A stretch of DNA of 64,000 nucleotides from Sphingomonas sp. NFR15 (GCF_900103265.1 NZ_FMWX01000004.1:186001-250000); one strand, 5' to 3'; counted from the first letter of the stretch, positions 7,928 to 17,437 are shown. Made by a program: numbers and translations. The notes: generated by a model from the sequence alone, not told the origin.

Positions 7928-8868
7928 CGCGTCGCGCCCGAGGTCGCGCTCGGCGTCGGCGTCGGGCGCGGCCGCGCGAAGATCGGCTGGGGCGCGGGCG
8001 GCTCCAGCGTCACCGTCGCGGTGCGCCCGGAAATCAGCCGCAGGTCGGCGGGCGCATGGTCGATCTTGACCCGCACCGGAATACGCTGCGCGAGCCGCAC
8101 CCAGGAGAAGGTCGCGTTGACATTGGGCAACAGATTGCCCGTGTTGGTACGCTCGCTGTCGCTGATGCCGGCGGCGATGCTCTCGACATGCCCGGTCAGC
8201 ACGCGCGGATCACCCATCAGCCGCACCTTGGCGACCGCGCCGGGCCGGACGTTGCCGAGCTTGGTCTCCTCGAAATACGCTTCGATCCGCAGTGAATCGG
8301 CATCGACGAGCGCCAGCGCCTGCTGACCGGCGGCGACATAGTCGCCCGGATGCAGATCGAGGTTGGTGATCGTGCCGTTGACGCTGGCGCGGACCTGCGT
8401 GCGGGCGAGGTTGAGCCGCGCGGTATCGGCCTGCGCCTCGGCCTGCGCGAGCGCGGCCTGCGCGGTGGCGACACGGGCGACGTTCTGCTCATGCGCCTCC
8501 GCCGCGACGAGATCGCCGAGCGCCAGATCACGCGCCGCCTCGCGCCGGTTCTGTGCGAGCGTCGCCCGCGCGCTCGCGATCGCCGCCTGCGCCTGTTCGA
8601 GCGCGAGCGCGTAACGCGGCCGGTCCACCACGAACAGCAGGTCGCCGGTATGCACGATCTGGTTGTCGTGCACCGCCACGGTCGTCACCAACCCGCCGAC
8701 GTCGGGGGTCACCCGCACCACGTCGGCACGGACGCGGCCGTCGCGTGTCCACGGATCGACCTCGTACCGTCGCCACAGCCAGAACGCGACGAGCATCGCG
8801 ACGAGAACCAGCACCAGCGTCGCCGTGAAGCGGCCGGTGAGGGCGAGATAACGACTCCAACGATTCAC
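7924..8868 (-). CDS. HlyD/EmrA-type periplasmic adaptor (AaeA-like)
   Basis: This 314-residue membrane-fusion protein has one N-terminal transmembrane helix (about residues 12-32). A split lipoyl domain (VRVTPDVGGLVTTVAV and RASVNGTITNLDLHPGDYV), an alpha-hairpin between about 85 and 150, and a beta-barrel (YFEETKLGNVRPG) follow. Such adaptors bridge the inner-membrane transporter to the TolC-type channel. It lies between DUF1656 and NodT genes with 4-nt overlaps on both sides. The set corresponds to the AaeXAB aromatic carboxylic acid efflux arrangement. Confidence 0.92.
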   Translation of the reverse strand: MNRWSRYLALTGRFTATLVLVLVAMLVAFWLWRRYEVDPWTRDGRVRADVVRVTPDVGGLVTTVAVHDNQIVHTGDLLFVVDRPRYALALEQAQAAIASARATLAQNRREAARDLALGDLVAAEAHEQNVARVATAQAALAQAEAQADTARLNLARTQVRASVNGTITNLDLHPGDYVAAGQQALALVDADSLRIEAYFEETKLGNVRPGAVAKVRLMGDPRVLTGHVESIAAGISDSERTNTGNLLPNVNATFSWVRLAQRIPVRVKIDHAPADLRLISGRTATVTLEPPAPQPIFARPRPTPTPSATSGATR

Positions 8869-9080
8869 AGCGCAACTCCCGGAGGCGCGAAGGCGAGCAC
8901 CAGCCCGCCGAGGATGATGATGTAGATCGCCACATCGACCAAGGGGCGATAGGCGAAGACGCGGTACAGACCGATCAACGAGAACATGCGCGAGACCAAC
9001 GCCGCCAGCACCGCCGCCACGACCGCGAGCAGCAACAGGCCGGGCACATAGACGCCGAACAGGCTCACCTCACCGGTCAT
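8865..9080 (-). CDS. DUF1656 (AaeX-like) small membrane protein
   Basis: This 71-residue protein has two hydrophobic helices (about residues 8-30 and 50-66) and the DUF1656 signature FGVYVPGLL near its N-terminus. Family members are found between FUSC and HlyD genes in Aae-type pumps, and their molecular job is unclear. The ATG at 9080 overlaps the FUSC stop by 4 nt, and its stop overlaps the HlyD start by 4 nt. An alternative upstream start would run deep into the FUSC gene. Confidence 0.88.
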   Translation of the reverse strand: MTGEVSLFGVYVPGLLLLAVVAAVLAALVSRMFSLIGLYRVFAYRPLVDVAIYIIILGGLVLAFAPPGVAL

Positions 9081-11122
9081 GCCGCCGCCTCCGCATAGCC
9101 GGGTGCCGTCGGAAACAGGTTGCGCCGCAGGCTGGTGAGCGCGAGCAGCGCGTCGCGACGCTCGTCGGGCTTCGGATCGGCGGCGAAGGCGGTCATCGCG
9201 GTGTCGATCGCGGCGAGCAGATCGGGATCGTGCGTGGTCGGCCGGTCGAGCGAGCGCGCGCGATAATGTTCGCTCACCCGCGTCAGCACGGGATCGACGA
9301 TGCTCCGCCCGAAGTCGTCCGCGGCGAGCTTGACCCGCCGCAGCCCCGCCACCGAGATGCCGACGCGCAGATCGACCAGCACGTCGAACAGCGGCCGCCC
9401 CGGGTCTTGCCCGCGCGCGACGAGGCGCGGGGCGAGCAGTCCGATGCGGTCGAGCATCTTGCTCACCCAGCCGATCTCGTCCGGCTCGCCGGGCAGCAGG
9501 CTGCGCCGTGCGAGGTCGCGCCATCCGGCGTGGATCAGCCGCGCGCTGCTCCGCTCGGCACCGACCGTCTGGAACAAACCGACCGTGACGACCGCGAAGG
9601 CGGTGCCGACGAGCTGCGCGACCGCGCCATTGGCGAACGCCGTGAAATCGCCGACGTAATTGGCGTTGAGGCCGATCAGATTGGCGAGGCCGAGCACGAC
9701 GCCCAGCGAGATCAACGTATATTTCGGTATCGCGAGGAACGCCCCCAGCATCAGGAACATCGGCGCGAGCACCGCCGCGACGGTGACATAGTCGGTCACC
9801 CCCGGCAGGATTCCGAACAGATAGATGCCGGCGACCACCACGCCGATGATCGAGCCCCACAGGAAGGTGCGGATCGCCGGCGCGGGATTATCGCTGTTGC
9901 CGAACAGCGCGCAGCACACGCCCGCGATCAGCACCGCGCCCGCGCCGTCCGGCCAGCCCGAATAGATCCAGAACGCGCAGCCGATCACCATCGTGGCGAC
10001 CGTGCCGAGCGCGGCGCGCAAGGCCGCCGGGCGGTCGCGGTGGAAGGTCCGCTTCGAGGCGCTGCGGAGCGCCTCGCGGACGACGGGTGTGACGGCGGCG
10101 CGGCTCGGCGAGCGGATCTGGTCGCGCAGATCGCGGACCGCGCGGTGCGACTGGACGAGATCGGCGAGCCGCGAGGCGAGGCTGAGGATCAGCGCGTCAC
10201 GCCAGGCGAGCGGCGCGGTGACCGGTGGCTCCTCCGCGCGAATCTCGGCGACCAGCGCCTCGACGAACACGCCGCGCTCGACGAACGAGGTGGCGGGCGC
10301 GGCGAGCCACGCGCACGCGCGGTCGATCAGCCCGGCGAGCCGATCGGGCACGCCGCCATGCGCCTCCAGCTCGACGATCCGGTCCTCGACCGCGCTGGCG
10401 AGCGGCAGCAGCAGCGAAAGCTGGTCCTGCAACGCGCGCACGGTGCGGACGCGCGGCAGGAAACGCGCGGTGTCGAACGGCAAATGGGTGGAAAGCTGGT
10501 GGAGTTCGTTGACGTCGAGCGCGAGCCGCCGCCGTTCGCGCAGCACCGTCTCGGTCGGCGCGCCGGTGAGCGCGTCGCGCGACCAGCGCTCGACATCCGC
10601 GATGATCGCATCGACGCGGACTAGCAGCCGCCCCGCCACGCTTTGCGGAAAGACGAGCGCGTGGACCAGGCTGCCGCACAGGATACCGAGCGATATCTCC
10701 TCGACGCGCAACACCGAGGTCTGGAAGACCTGCCCCGGCGCGGCGACGCTCGGAAAACCGATGATCGAGGCGGTATAGCCCGCCAGCAGGAACACGTAGC
10801 TGCGCGGCGTGCGGTCCTGCAACGAGATGAACAGGCACAGCCCGAGCCACAATGCGAGCGCGAGCGAGAGCAGCTCGGGCGCGTTGACGAGGTTGGGCAC
10901 CAGCACCACGGCGGCGGTGGCGCCGAGCACCGTCCCCATCAGCCGGAACACCGCCTTGGAAATGACCGCGCCGGCGAGCGGCTGCGCGACGATGTAGGAG
11001 GTGCTGACCGCCCAATACGGGCGCGTGAGGCCGATCCTGAGCGCGATGTAATATGCCAGCATCGCCGCGATGAAGCTCTTGAGCGAGAACAGCGCGACGT
11101 CGAAGCCGTAGCGGTCGTTCAT
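9077..11122 (-). CDS. FUSC-family inner-membrane exporter (AaeB-like)
   Basis: The 681-residue protein has the duplicated FUSC layout. An N-terminal block of about six transmembrane helices (residues 10-170, with RIGLTRPYWAVSTSYIV) is followed by a long cytosolic helical region. A second membrane block (about 370-510, with IGCAFWIYSGWPDGAGA) and a cytosolic tail complete it. AaeB relatives export p-hydroxybenzoate and other aromatic acids. Its position between a MarR regulator and AaeX/AaeA-like genes supports that role, though the substrate is inferred. Confidence 0.9.
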   Translation of the reverse strand: MNDRYGFDVALFSLKSFIAAMLAYYIALRIGLTRPYWAVSTSYIVAQPLAGAVISKAVFRLMGTVLGATAAVVLVPNLVNAPELLSLALALWLGLCLFISLQDRTPRSYVFLLAGYTASIIGFPSVAAPGQVFQTSVLRVEEISLGILCGSLVHALVFPQSVAGRLLVRVDAIIADVERWSRDALTGAPTETVLRERRRLALDVNELHQLSTHLPFDTARFLPRVRTVRALQDQLSLLLPLASAVEDRIVELEAHGGVPDRLAGLIDRACAWLAAPATSFVERGVFVEALVAEIRAEEPPVTAPLAWRDALILSLASRLADLVQSHRAVRDLRDQIRSPSRAAVTPVVREALRSASKRTFHRDRPAALRAALGTVATMVIGCAFWIYSGWPDGAGAVLIAGVCCALFGNSDNPAPAIRTFLWGSIIGVVVAGIYLFGILPGVTDYVTVAAVLAPMFLMLGAFLAIPKYTLISLGVVLGLANLIGLNANYVGDFTAFANGAVAQLVGTAFAVVTVGLFQTVGAERSSARLIHAGWRDLARRSLLPGEPDEIGWVSKMLDRIGLLAPRLVARGQDPGRPLFDVLVDLRVGISVAGLRRVKLAADDFGRSIVDPVLTRVSEHYRARSLDRPTTHDPDLLAAIDTAMTAFAADPKPDERRDALLALTSLRRNLFPTAPGYAEAAA

Positions 11123-11571
11123 TTCGCGCTCGCCGCGGCGGCGGCGCCGCTCATGCGGTCGAGCACGGCGGCGGTGGTGGCGAGCGTTTCGTCATCGAAG
11201 CTCCCCAATATCCGACGGCGCAGCGCCGCGAGCGAGCGTTCGCTCTCCTCGACGATCGGGCGGGCGCGGTCGGTGAGCGCGAGCCGCTTGCTGCGGCGGT
11301 CATGATCGTCGGGCGTGCGCGTGACGAGGCCCTGCTCGACGAGCTGGTCGAGCAACCGCACCAGCGAGGGCGCGGCGATCTCCGTCGCCTCGGCGAGATC
11401 GGTGAGCCGCACGTCGGGGCCGATTCGGCCGAGGTGGGTCAGCACCCATGCGGTCGCCGCCGAGAGGCCCTGCGCCTCCAACGCCTCGTCCGCCAGCTTG
11501 CGCCAGATGCGGGCGAGCGGCAGCAGCCGTCCGGCAATCTGCGCCTCATGAGTGGTTCTCGGGCTAATCAT
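11119..11571 (-). CDS. MarR-family transcriptional regulator of the efflux operon
   Basis: This 150-residue winged-helix protein has the recognition region LTDLAEATEIAAPSLVRLLDQL, split by its helix turn, and the wing motif LVTRTPDDHDRRSKRLALT with the conserved D-x-R-S. It heads the efflux operon, and its stop overlaps the FUSC start by 4 nt. It therefore probably represses itself and the pump, with release by a phenolic ligand. The ATG at 11571 starts MISPRTTHEA. A palindrome overlapping this start codon is a likely self-operator. Confidence 0.9.
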   Translation of the reverse strand: MISPRTTHEAQIAGRLLPLARIWRKLADEALEAQGLSAATAWVLTHLGRIGPDVRLTDLAEATEIAAPSLVRLLDQLVEQGLVTRTPDDHDRRSKRLALTDRARPIVEESERSLAALRRRILGSFDDETLATTAAVLDRMSGAAAAASAK

Positions 11572-11583
11572 TAGGATGCTAAT
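11570..11583. promoter_or_regulatory. Candidate MarR operator ATTAG-GATG-CTAAT
   Basis: A perfect inverted repeat (ATTAG and CTAAT, 4-bp spacer) overlaps the marR start codon and lies in an AT-rich patch that stands out from the GC-rich surroundings. A bound dimer would block either promoter or ribosome access for the whole operon. The assignment is inferred from position and symmetry only. Confidence 0.5.
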
Positions 11584-11666
11584 TATTTCCTCTTGAGGAT
11601 TTCGCAAGAGCCGGCCCGAAATATATCCGCGATGCGGCGCGCCGTCCCCATCGCAGATTGGCGCGA

Positions 11667-12047
11667 TCATCGCGGCAGCCGCGCGAGCGCGATGCCCGCC
11701 AGATTCTGCGTACGTTTGATGTGCCGGACGCGCAGCGTCAGCCCGGTCGCGGCGGCTCGTAACGCGTCGGCATGCGCGGATCGGCGCGCATCGCCGGCGA
11801 GCGCGGCATTGGCCTGCGCCACCACGGGCGCCGAATCGCCGAGCAACACCGCCTCGTCCAGCCCGAGCGACCGCGCCACCCCCACCGCCCGCAACAGCGC
11901 GAGCCATTCGGCGTCCATGCTCGATCCGTCACCGATATCACGCTCGATCAGCGCCTGCCCGCGCGCCACCACGGCGATCTCCATCCGGCCGGGGTTGGGC
12001 CGGCATCCGCCGTCGAAGAAGATTCGGAGCCGCTCCGCTTTCGCCAT
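11667..12047 (-). CDS. RNase HI-like protein lacking the fourth catalytic acid
   Basis: The 126-residue product has an RNase H fold start LRIFFDGGCRPNPG (first Asp), a Glu in SSMDAEWLALL and an Asp in VLLGDSAPVV. At the place of the fourth acid, E. coli Asp134 in the pattern N-x-x-x-D-x-L-A, it reads NLAGIALA, so Asp is replaced by Ile. Activity may be lost or altered. The ATG at 12047 starts right at the fold and leaves 100 bp for divergent promoters. An alternative start at 12149 or 12155 adds about 35 basic residues but collides with the divergent gene's start. Confidence 0.75.
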   Translation of the reverse strand: MAKAERLRIFFDGGCRPNPGRMEIAVVARGQALIERDIGDGSSMDAEWLALLRAVGVARSLGLDEAVLLGDSAPVVAQANAALAGDARRSAHADALRAAATGLTLRVRHIKRTQNLAGIALARLPR

Positions 12048-12147
12048 CACTCGCCCCTTGTCGCGAACGGCAGCGTACCGGTCGCGCGGCCGCTTGCCCA
12101 GCCCGCGACGCTTGCCAAGCGCGCGCGCGATCGGCACGAGATCGGCC

Positions 12148-12987
12148 ATGACCACGCCGATCCGACCGCGCCGCTCGATGCTCTACGTTCCCGGCGACAA
12201 GCCGCGCGCGCTCGAAAAGGCGAAGACGCTCGAGTGCGACGCGATCCTCTTCGATCTCGAGGATGCGGTCGCGCCGCAGAACAAGGCGCGCGCGAGAGAG
12301 GGGATCGCCGATGCGGTGCGCGCGGGCGGCTATGGGCATCGCGAGTTGATCCTGCGGGTGAGCGCGCCCGATTGCGCCGAGGATTTCGCGCTGGCGTGCG
12401 CCCTGCCGCTCGACGGCGTGCTGCTGCCCAAGGTCGAGTCAGCCGCCACCGTGGCCGACGCGGCGGCGCGAAATCCGCATCCGGTCTGGTGCATGGTCGA
12501 GACGCCGCTCGGCGTGCTCCGCGCCGCCGAGATCGCGGGCGCGTCCGATCGGCTGGCGGGCTTCGTCGCGGGCACCAACGATCTCACCAAGGATTTGCGC
12601 GCACGGCATACGCCCGCGCGTACCCCGCTGCTCACCGCGCTGTCGCTGATGGTGCTGGCGGCGCGAGCGTATGGGCTGGCGGTGATCGACGGCGTGCATC
12701 TCGATCTCGACGATCTCGCCGGGTTCGAGGCGGCGTGCCGGCAAGGCGTCGAACTCGGCTTCGACGGGAAATCGCTCGTCCATCCCAATTCGATCGGCAT
12801 CGCCAACCGCGTGTTCGGCCCCTCGCCCCAGGAGGTCGCCCGCGCCCGCGCGATGGTGGCGGCTTGGGAGGAGGCGCGCGCACAGGGCCTTGGCGTGGCA
12901 CGGATCGATGGGGCGATGGTCGAGCAACTCCATGTCGATGATGCCAATCGCCTGATCGCGCTCGCCGACGCGATCGCACGGCGCTGA
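12148..12987 (+). CDS. HpcH/HpaI-type CoA ester lyase (CitE/Mcl-like)
   Basis: This 279-residue TIM-barrel lyase shows SMLYVPGDKPRALEKA, the acidic ILFDLEDAV and RVSAPD. The metal-binding Glu lies in PVWCMVETPLGVL, and FVAGTNDLTKDL and GFDGKSLVHPNSI follow, as in citramalyl-CoA/malyl-CoA lyases. It probably splits or condenses a hydroxyacyl-CoA ester. The next gene, an acyl-CoA ligase, starts 5 bp after its stop, so the pair could activate and cleave one acid. The exact substrate cannot be read from the sequence. Confidence 0.87.
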   Translation: MTTPIRPRRSMLYVPGDKPRALEKAKTLECDAILFDLEDAVAPQNKARAREGIADAVRAGGYGHRELILRVSAPDCAEDFALACALPLDGVLLPKVESAATVADAAARNPHPVWCMVETPLGVLRAAEIAGASDRLAGFVAGTNDLTKDLRARHTPARTPLLTALSLMVLAARAYGLAVIDGVHLDLDDLAGFEAACRQGVELGFDGKSLVHPNSIGIANRVFGPSPQEVARARAMVAAWEEARAQGLGVARIDGAMVEQLHVDDANRLIALADAIARR

Positions 12988-12991
12988 CCGC

Positions 12992-14500
12992 GTGACGATC
13001 GCCGAGATGCTGCGCCGCGCCGCCGAGGAGGATGGCGCGCGCACGGCGCTGGTCTGCGAGCGCCGGCGCTGGAGCTATGCGGGCTTGTGGCGCGCGGCGC
13101 GGGGCGCGGCGACGCTGCTCCGAGAGAGTGGGGCTCGGTCGGTCGCGCTGCTCGACGGCAATGGCGAGGCGGGCGCGATCGCGCTGTTCGGCGCCGCTCT
13201 GGCCGGTGTGCCGTTCACTCCGCTCAACTATCGCCGCGCCGACGCCGATATCGCCGCGTTGCTCGACAGGATCGCGCCCGCCTGGCTGATCGCGGGCAAC
13301 GACCGGGCGGCGCAGCTCGGCCAAGCGGCGGGCGCGATCGTGTCCACTCCGGCCGCCTTCGTCGCGGCGGCGCAGGCCGCCCCGCCCGTGACGATCAATG
13401 GCGATCACCAAGGCGTCGCCGTGCAGATCTTCACCAGTGGCACGACCGGCGCGCCCAAGGCGGCGCTGCTGCGGCATGCCCATTTGCAAGCCTATATCGC
13501 CGCCACCGCGACCCCGGCGAAGGCGAGCCCGCCGGAAGGCTCGCTGGTGAGCGTGCCGCCATACCATGTCGCAAACGTCGTCGCGGTGCTGACCGCGATT
13601 CACGCGCGCCGCCGCTTGCTGCTGCTCCCCGCGTTCGACGCGGCGGCATGGCTGCGGCTCGCCGAAATGGAGAGGCCGAGCTACGCCTTCGTCGTCCCGA
13701 CGATGCTTGCGCGCATCCTCGACCGGATCGACGACCCAGCGTTGGCGCCCCTGCCCACGCTGACCGCGCTCTCCTACGGGGCGGGGCCGATGCCACCGGC
13801 GTTGCTCGAACGCGCGCTCGCGTGCTTTCCCGACGTGCGCTTCACCAACGCCTATGGCCTCACCGAGACGTGCGCGACGATCACGTCGCTCACCCCCGAG
13901 GATCATCGTGCGGCGCTGGCGAGCGCCGATCCGGCGATGCGCGCGCGGCTGCGCTCGGCGGGGCGGCCGCTGCCCGGCATCGAAATCGAGGTTCGTGACG
14001 GGGCCGGGCGTGCACTCGCCGCCGGGCAGCGCGGCGAAGTCCATGCGCGCGGCGTCCAGGTCTCGGGCGAATATCACGACCGCGACGCGCGCGATGCCGA
14101 CGGCTGGTTCGCCACGCGCGACCTCGGCTGGCGCGACAGCGATGGCTATCTGTTCCTCGCCGGCCGCGCCGACGACGTGATCGTACGCGGCGGCGAGAAT
14201 ATCTCGCCGGGCGAGATCGAGGCGGTCCTGCTCACCCACCCCGCCGTCGCGGAGGCGTGCGCGGTTGGCCTGCCTTCGCCCGAATGGGGCGAGAGCATCG
14301 GCGCGGCGCTGGTGCTGCGCCCCGGCCACCCGGCCCCGCAGGCCGCCGAGATGCAGGCGCTGGTCAAGGCGCGGCTGCACTCCTCGCACGTGCCGGAGCG
14401 GATCGCCGTGCTCGACGCGCTTCCGTATAACGACCTCGGCAAGCTGCTTCGGCGCGAGGTGCGCGCATCCCCTCTACTCAGGACCGCTTCGAGCCTGTAA
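12992..14500 (+). CDS. Class I adenylate-forming enzyme (acyl/aryl-CoA ligase)
   Basis: The 502-residue ANL enzyme has the P-loop [15 protein letters not shown] (about residues 148-162) and the adenine motif [10 protein letters not shown]. It also has the hinge region [17 protein letters not shown] with [20 protein letters not shown], and the C-terminal catalytic lysine in [10 protein letters not shown]. It activates a carboxylic acid with ATP and transfers it to CoA. Translation starts at a GTG 4 bp after the CitE-like gene, and tyrS follows 13 bp later. The acid substrate is unknown. Confidence 0.88.
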   Translation: MTIAEMLRRAAEEDGARTALVCERRRWSYAGLWRAARGAATLLRESGARSVALLDGNGEAGAIALFGAALAGVPFTPLNYRRADADIAALLDRIAPAWLIAGNDRAAQLGQAAGAIVSTPAAFVAAAQAAPPVTINGDHQGVAVQIFTSGTTGAPKAALLRHAHLQAYIAATATPAKASPPEGSLVSVPPYHVANVVAVLTAIHARRRLLLLPAFDAAAWLRLAEMERPSYAFVVPTMLARILDRIDDPALAPLPTLTALSYGAGPMPPALLERALACFPDVRFTNAYGLTETCATITSLTPEDHRAALASADPAMRARLRSAGRPLPGIEIEVRDGAGRALAAGQRGEVHARGVQVSGEYHDRDARDADGWFATRDLGWRDSDGYLFLAGRADDVIVRGGENISPGEIEAVLLTHPAVAEACAVGLPSPEWGESIGAALVLRPGHPAPQAAEMQALVKARLHSSHVPERIAVLDALPYNDLGKLLRREVRASPLLRTASSL

Positions 14501-14513
14501 GCGGCGCGGCACC

Positions 14514-15743
14514 ATGACCGAATACAGCTCCGATCTGCTCCGCCTGCTGTCCAGCCGCGGCTACATCCACCAGCTCACCGACGCGCACGGCCTTGATGCG
14601 CTCGCGGCCAAGCAGATCGTGCCCGGCTATATCGGCTTCGATCCCACCGCACCCTCGCTCCACGTCGGCAGCCTCGTCCAGATCATGATGCTGCGCCGGC
14701 TCCAGCAGGCCGGGCACAAGCCGATCGTGCTGATGGGCGGCGGCACCGGCAAGATCGGCGACCCCTCGTTCAAGGACGAGGCACGCAAGCTGCTCACCGA
14801 CGAGACGATCGCCGCCAACGTCGCCTCGATCAAGCGCGTGTTCGAACGGTTCCTGACCTTCGGCGACGGCCCGACCGACGCGGTGATGGTCGACAACGCC
14901 GACTGGCTCGACAAGCTCGAATATATCCCGTTCCTGCGCGAGATCGGCCAGCATTTCTCGGTCAACCGGATGCTGAGCTTCGATTCGGTCAAGCTGCGGC
15001 TCGATCGCGAGCAGTCGCTGAGCTTCCTCGAATTCAACTATATGATCTTGCAGGGTTATGATTTCCTCGAACTGGCGCGCCGCGCCGGGTGCCGGCTGCA
15101 GATGGGCGGATCGGACCAGTGGGGCAACATCGTCAACGGCATCGAACTGACCCGGCGCGTGGGGGGCGAGACGGTCTATGGGCTGACCACGCCGCTCATC
15201 ACCACCGCCGATGGCGGCAAGATGGGCAAGACCATGTCGGGCGCGGTGTGGCTCAACGAAGAGCAGCTCTCGGCCTATGATTACTGGCAGTTCTGGCGCA
15301 ACACCGACGACCGCGACGTCGGGCGCTTCCTGCGGCTGTTCACCGATCTGCCGCTCGACGAGATCACTCGGCTGGAAGCGCTCGAAGGCGCCGGCATCAA
15401 CGACGCCAAGAAGGTGCTCGCCGACGCCGCCACCGCGCTGTGCCGGGGCGAAGCCGCCGCCGCCGAAGCCGCCGAGACCGCGCGCCGCACCTTCGAGGAA
15501 GGCGCTGCCGGAGATTCGTTGCCGACGCTTGCGGTGGACGGCAGCATCGGCATCCTCGACGCGCTGGTCGGCCTCGGCCTCGTCGCGTCGAAGGGCGAGG
15601 CGAAGCGGCTCATCAAGGGCGGTGGCGCCCGCGTCGGCGACGACAAGGTGAGCGACGAGGCGCTGGTGGTGACGGTCGGTGCCGAGCCGGTTCGGATTGC
15701 CGCCGGGAAGAAGCATCACGGGCTGCTGGTCGCCGCCCGCTGA
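14514..15743 (+). CDS. tyrS: Tyrosyl-tRNA synthetase
   Basis: This class I synthetase charges tRNA-Tyr. The 409-residue protein has the tyrosine pocket [17 protein letters not shown] (with the HVG version of HIGH), the [11 protein letters not shown] motif and the KMGKTMSG form of the KMSKS loop. A C-terminal S4-type RNA-binding domain carries [19 protein letters not shown]. It is the essential housekeeping member of an otherwise metabolic run, with only 13 bp from the ligase gene. It is convergent with the next gene across a 3-bp gap. Confidence 0.97.
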   Translation: MTEYSSDLLRLLSSRGYIHQLTDAHGLDALAAKQIVPGYIGFDPTAPSLHVGSLVQIMMLRRLQQAGHKPIVLMGGGTGKIGDPSFKDEARKLLTDETIAANVASIKRVFERFLTFGDGPTDAVMVDNADWLDKLEYIPFLREIGQHFSVNRMLSFDSVKLRLDREQSLSFLEFNYMILQGYDFLELARRAGCRLQMGGSDQWGNIVNGIELTRRVGGETVYGLTTPLITTADGGKMGKTMSGAVWLNEEQLSAYDYWQFWRNTDDRDVGRFLRLFTDLPLDEITRLEALEGAGINDAKKVLADAATALCRGEAAAAEAAETARRTFEEGAAGDSLPTLAVDGSIGILDALVGLGLVASKGEAKRLIKGGGARVGDDKVSDEALVVTVGAEPVRIAAGKKHHGLLVAAR

Positions 15744-15746
15744 TCT

Positions 15747-16007
15747 CTATAGGTCGCCGTTCATGCGCCGCTGGTGGTATTTCAGCCGTACCGCCACGGC
15801 CGCGAGCATGTGCAGCGCGCCGAGCGCGATCAGCACCAGCGGCAGGATCGTCGGGATCGCCGGGTAGCGCGTGCGCTGGAGCGCGGCGAGCAACGCGCCC
15901 GCGACCGCGAGCGCGACGCCCATCAGCCGCACCGGCCGAGCGATCGCCCGCAACTCGCGGGCATAGGCCGCGCGCTGTTCCGGATCGGTGAGGTCGGGCG
16001 GCGTCAT
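15747..16007 (-). CDS. Small membrane protein of unknown function
   Basis: The 86-residue product has a charged N-terminus (MTPPDLTDPEQRAAYARELR) and two hydrophobic helices (about residues 27-41 and 50-71). A basic tail follows. No family was recognised. The ATG at 16007 overlaps the stop of the upstream acetyltransferase by 4 nt, so it is the last member of a LysR-GNAT-membrane protein operon. An upstream ATG at 16019 would add four residues. Confidence 0.65.
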   Translation of the reverse strand: MTPPDLTDPEQRAAYARELRAIARPVRLMGVALAVAGALLAALQRTRYPAIPTILPLVLIALGALHMLAAVAVRLKYHQRRMNGDL

Positions 16008-16531
16008 CGGTCCAGCCATTCGGGCAAGAGCAGGCCCCAGAGGTTGGTGTCGCGCACGCCGATGTGCGTCTCCCATTCGCCGCGCAGTACGCCCTCCAAA
16101 GTAAAGCCGAGCGACCGCAGCAGCCGGTTCGACGCGTCATTCTCCGGATCGGTATCGGCGAACACGCGCCGCGCGCCCTCTTCGCGGAACAACAGATCGA
16201 GCAAGCGCGAGACGCCCTCGCGCGCATAGCCCTGCCCCCAGTGCGCGCGCGCGAGCAGATAGCCGATCTCGACCACGCCCGGCCGCTTCTCGCCGGCGGC
16301 GAGCGTGCCGATCGCGGTGTCGTCGCCCGCCAGCGTCATCACCCAGCCGCGCCACGGCGACGGGCCGCCGCGCGCGGCAAGATACGCGCGCGTCTCGGCG
16401 ACGCTCGCGTGCGGCCCGCTCGACCAGAAGCGCATCAACTCCACGTCGCGATAGGCCAGATGCAGCGCCTCGGCGTCGTCCACGCGTTGCGGGCGCATCA
16501 CGAGCCGCGCGCTCGTGAAAACGTCGCTCAT
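16004..16531 (-). CDS. RimJ/RimL-type GNAT acetyltransferase
   Basis: This 175-residue N-acetyltransferase has the RimJ/RimL pattern: TSARLVMRPQRVDDAEAL at the start, EIGYLLARAHWGQGYAREGV (acetyl-CoA loop Q-x-x-G-x-A), and VFADTDPENDASNRLLRSLG with the conserved N-x-x-S-x-x-L-L. Likely acceptors are protein N-termini or small amines, and the target is unknown. It overlaps both neighbours by 4 nt. Confidence 0.87.
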   Translation of the reverse strand: MSDVFTSARLVMRPQRVDDAEALHLAYRDVELMRFWSSGPHASVAETRAYLAARGGPSPWRGWVMTLAGDDTAIGTLAAGEKRPGVVEIGYLLARAHWGQGYAREGVSRLLDLLFREEGARRVFADTDPENDASNRLLRSLGFTLEGVLRGEWETHIGVRDTNLWGLLLPEWLDR

Positions 16532-17319
16532 GCGGTCAGCGCCTCGACCAAAGCGCGAACCTTCTTCTGCCGCCACTGCGGCAAGGGGGCGATCAGCCAA
16601 TAGCCCTTGGCATAGGGCTTGGGGCCGCCCGTTACCACCAAGCGCCCGGCCGCGATGTCGGCGGCGGCGAGCAGTTCGGGCACGGTCGCGCGGCCCAGCC
16701 CCTCGGCCGCCGCATCGATCGCGAGGCCGGCGTCGCCGACGCGGACCAGCGAAACCGCATCGTCGTTGAGGCAGCCCGGCCACGAAATCCGCGTGTCGAC
16801 CCCGCCACCCGGCCGCTCGACCGTGACCATGCCCTCGGATTCGAGCGCCTCGCCTTCATGCTCGCCCGGACCATCGCCCCAGCGGATCGCGAGATCGAGA
16901 TTGGCTTCGGTGAAGTCGATCGTCTCGTCGGCCGACACGATCGCGAAGCGCAGTTCGCCATCGGCGCGCGCGATCTCGGCGAGGCGCGGCATCAGCCATT
17001 TCTCGGTGAAGTCGCGCGGCGCGGCGATGGTCAGCGACTTGGATGTCTGCCCGGCCTGCATCGCCCGCACCGCCTCTTCGAATTGCAGGAAGCCGGTGCG
17101 CAGCGCCTCAAGGCCAGCTTCGCCCTCGGGGGTAAGCTCAAGCCCGCGCGTGGTGCGACGAAACAGCACCACGCCGAGCGTGTCCTCGAGCGCGCGGATC
17201 TGCTGGCCGACTGCGGCGGGCGTCACCGCCAGCTCGTCGGCGGCGCGGGTGAACGACAGGTGCCGCGCGGCGGCATCGAGCACGCGCAGGCCGTTGAGGG
17301 GGAGATGGGTGCGTTTCAT
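16528..17319 (-). CDS. LysR-family transcriptional regulator (GcvA-like)
   Basis: The 263-residue regulator starts LPLNGLRVLDAAARHLSF, followed by a winged helix-turn-helix with VTPAAVGQQIRALEDTL, as in GcvA-type members. The effector domain includes FTEKWLMPRLAEI and LDLAIRWGDG, also typical of that branch. It is first in an operon with a GNAT gene and a small membrane protein, whose expression it may control. Its ligand is unknown. Confidence 0.88.
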   Translation of the reverse strand: MKRTHLPLNGLRVLDAAARHLSFTRAADELAVTPAAVGQQIRALEDTLGVVLFRRTTRGLELTPEGEAGLEALRTGFLQFEEAVRAMQAGQTSKSLTIAAPRDFTEKWLMPRLAEIARADGELRFAIVSADETIDFTEANLDLAIRWGDGPGEHEGEALESEGMVTVERPGGGVDTRISWPGCLNDDAVSLVRVGDAGLAIDAAAEGLGRATVPELLAAADIAAGRLVVTGGPKPYAKGYWLIAPLPQWRQKKVRALVEALTA

Positions 17320-17346
17320 TTTAGAGGCGGACGAAAAGCAAAATCA

Positions 17347-17413
17347 CCGCTCGCCCTGAGCTTGTCGAAGGGCGTGTTCTGGACACGTGCTTCGACAAGC
17401 TCAGCACGAACGG
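17347..17413. repeat. Type A dispersed palindromic repeat (copy A3)
   Basis: GCCCTGAGCTTGTCGAAGG and CTTCGACAAGCTCAGCACG form the two arms with a short spacer, ending in ACGAACGG. It lies downstream of apaG and upstream of the LysR gene, both on the minus strand. Confidence 0.85.
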
Positions 17414-17437
17414 AGTTTATCTTTCCCGGCTCGGCCA

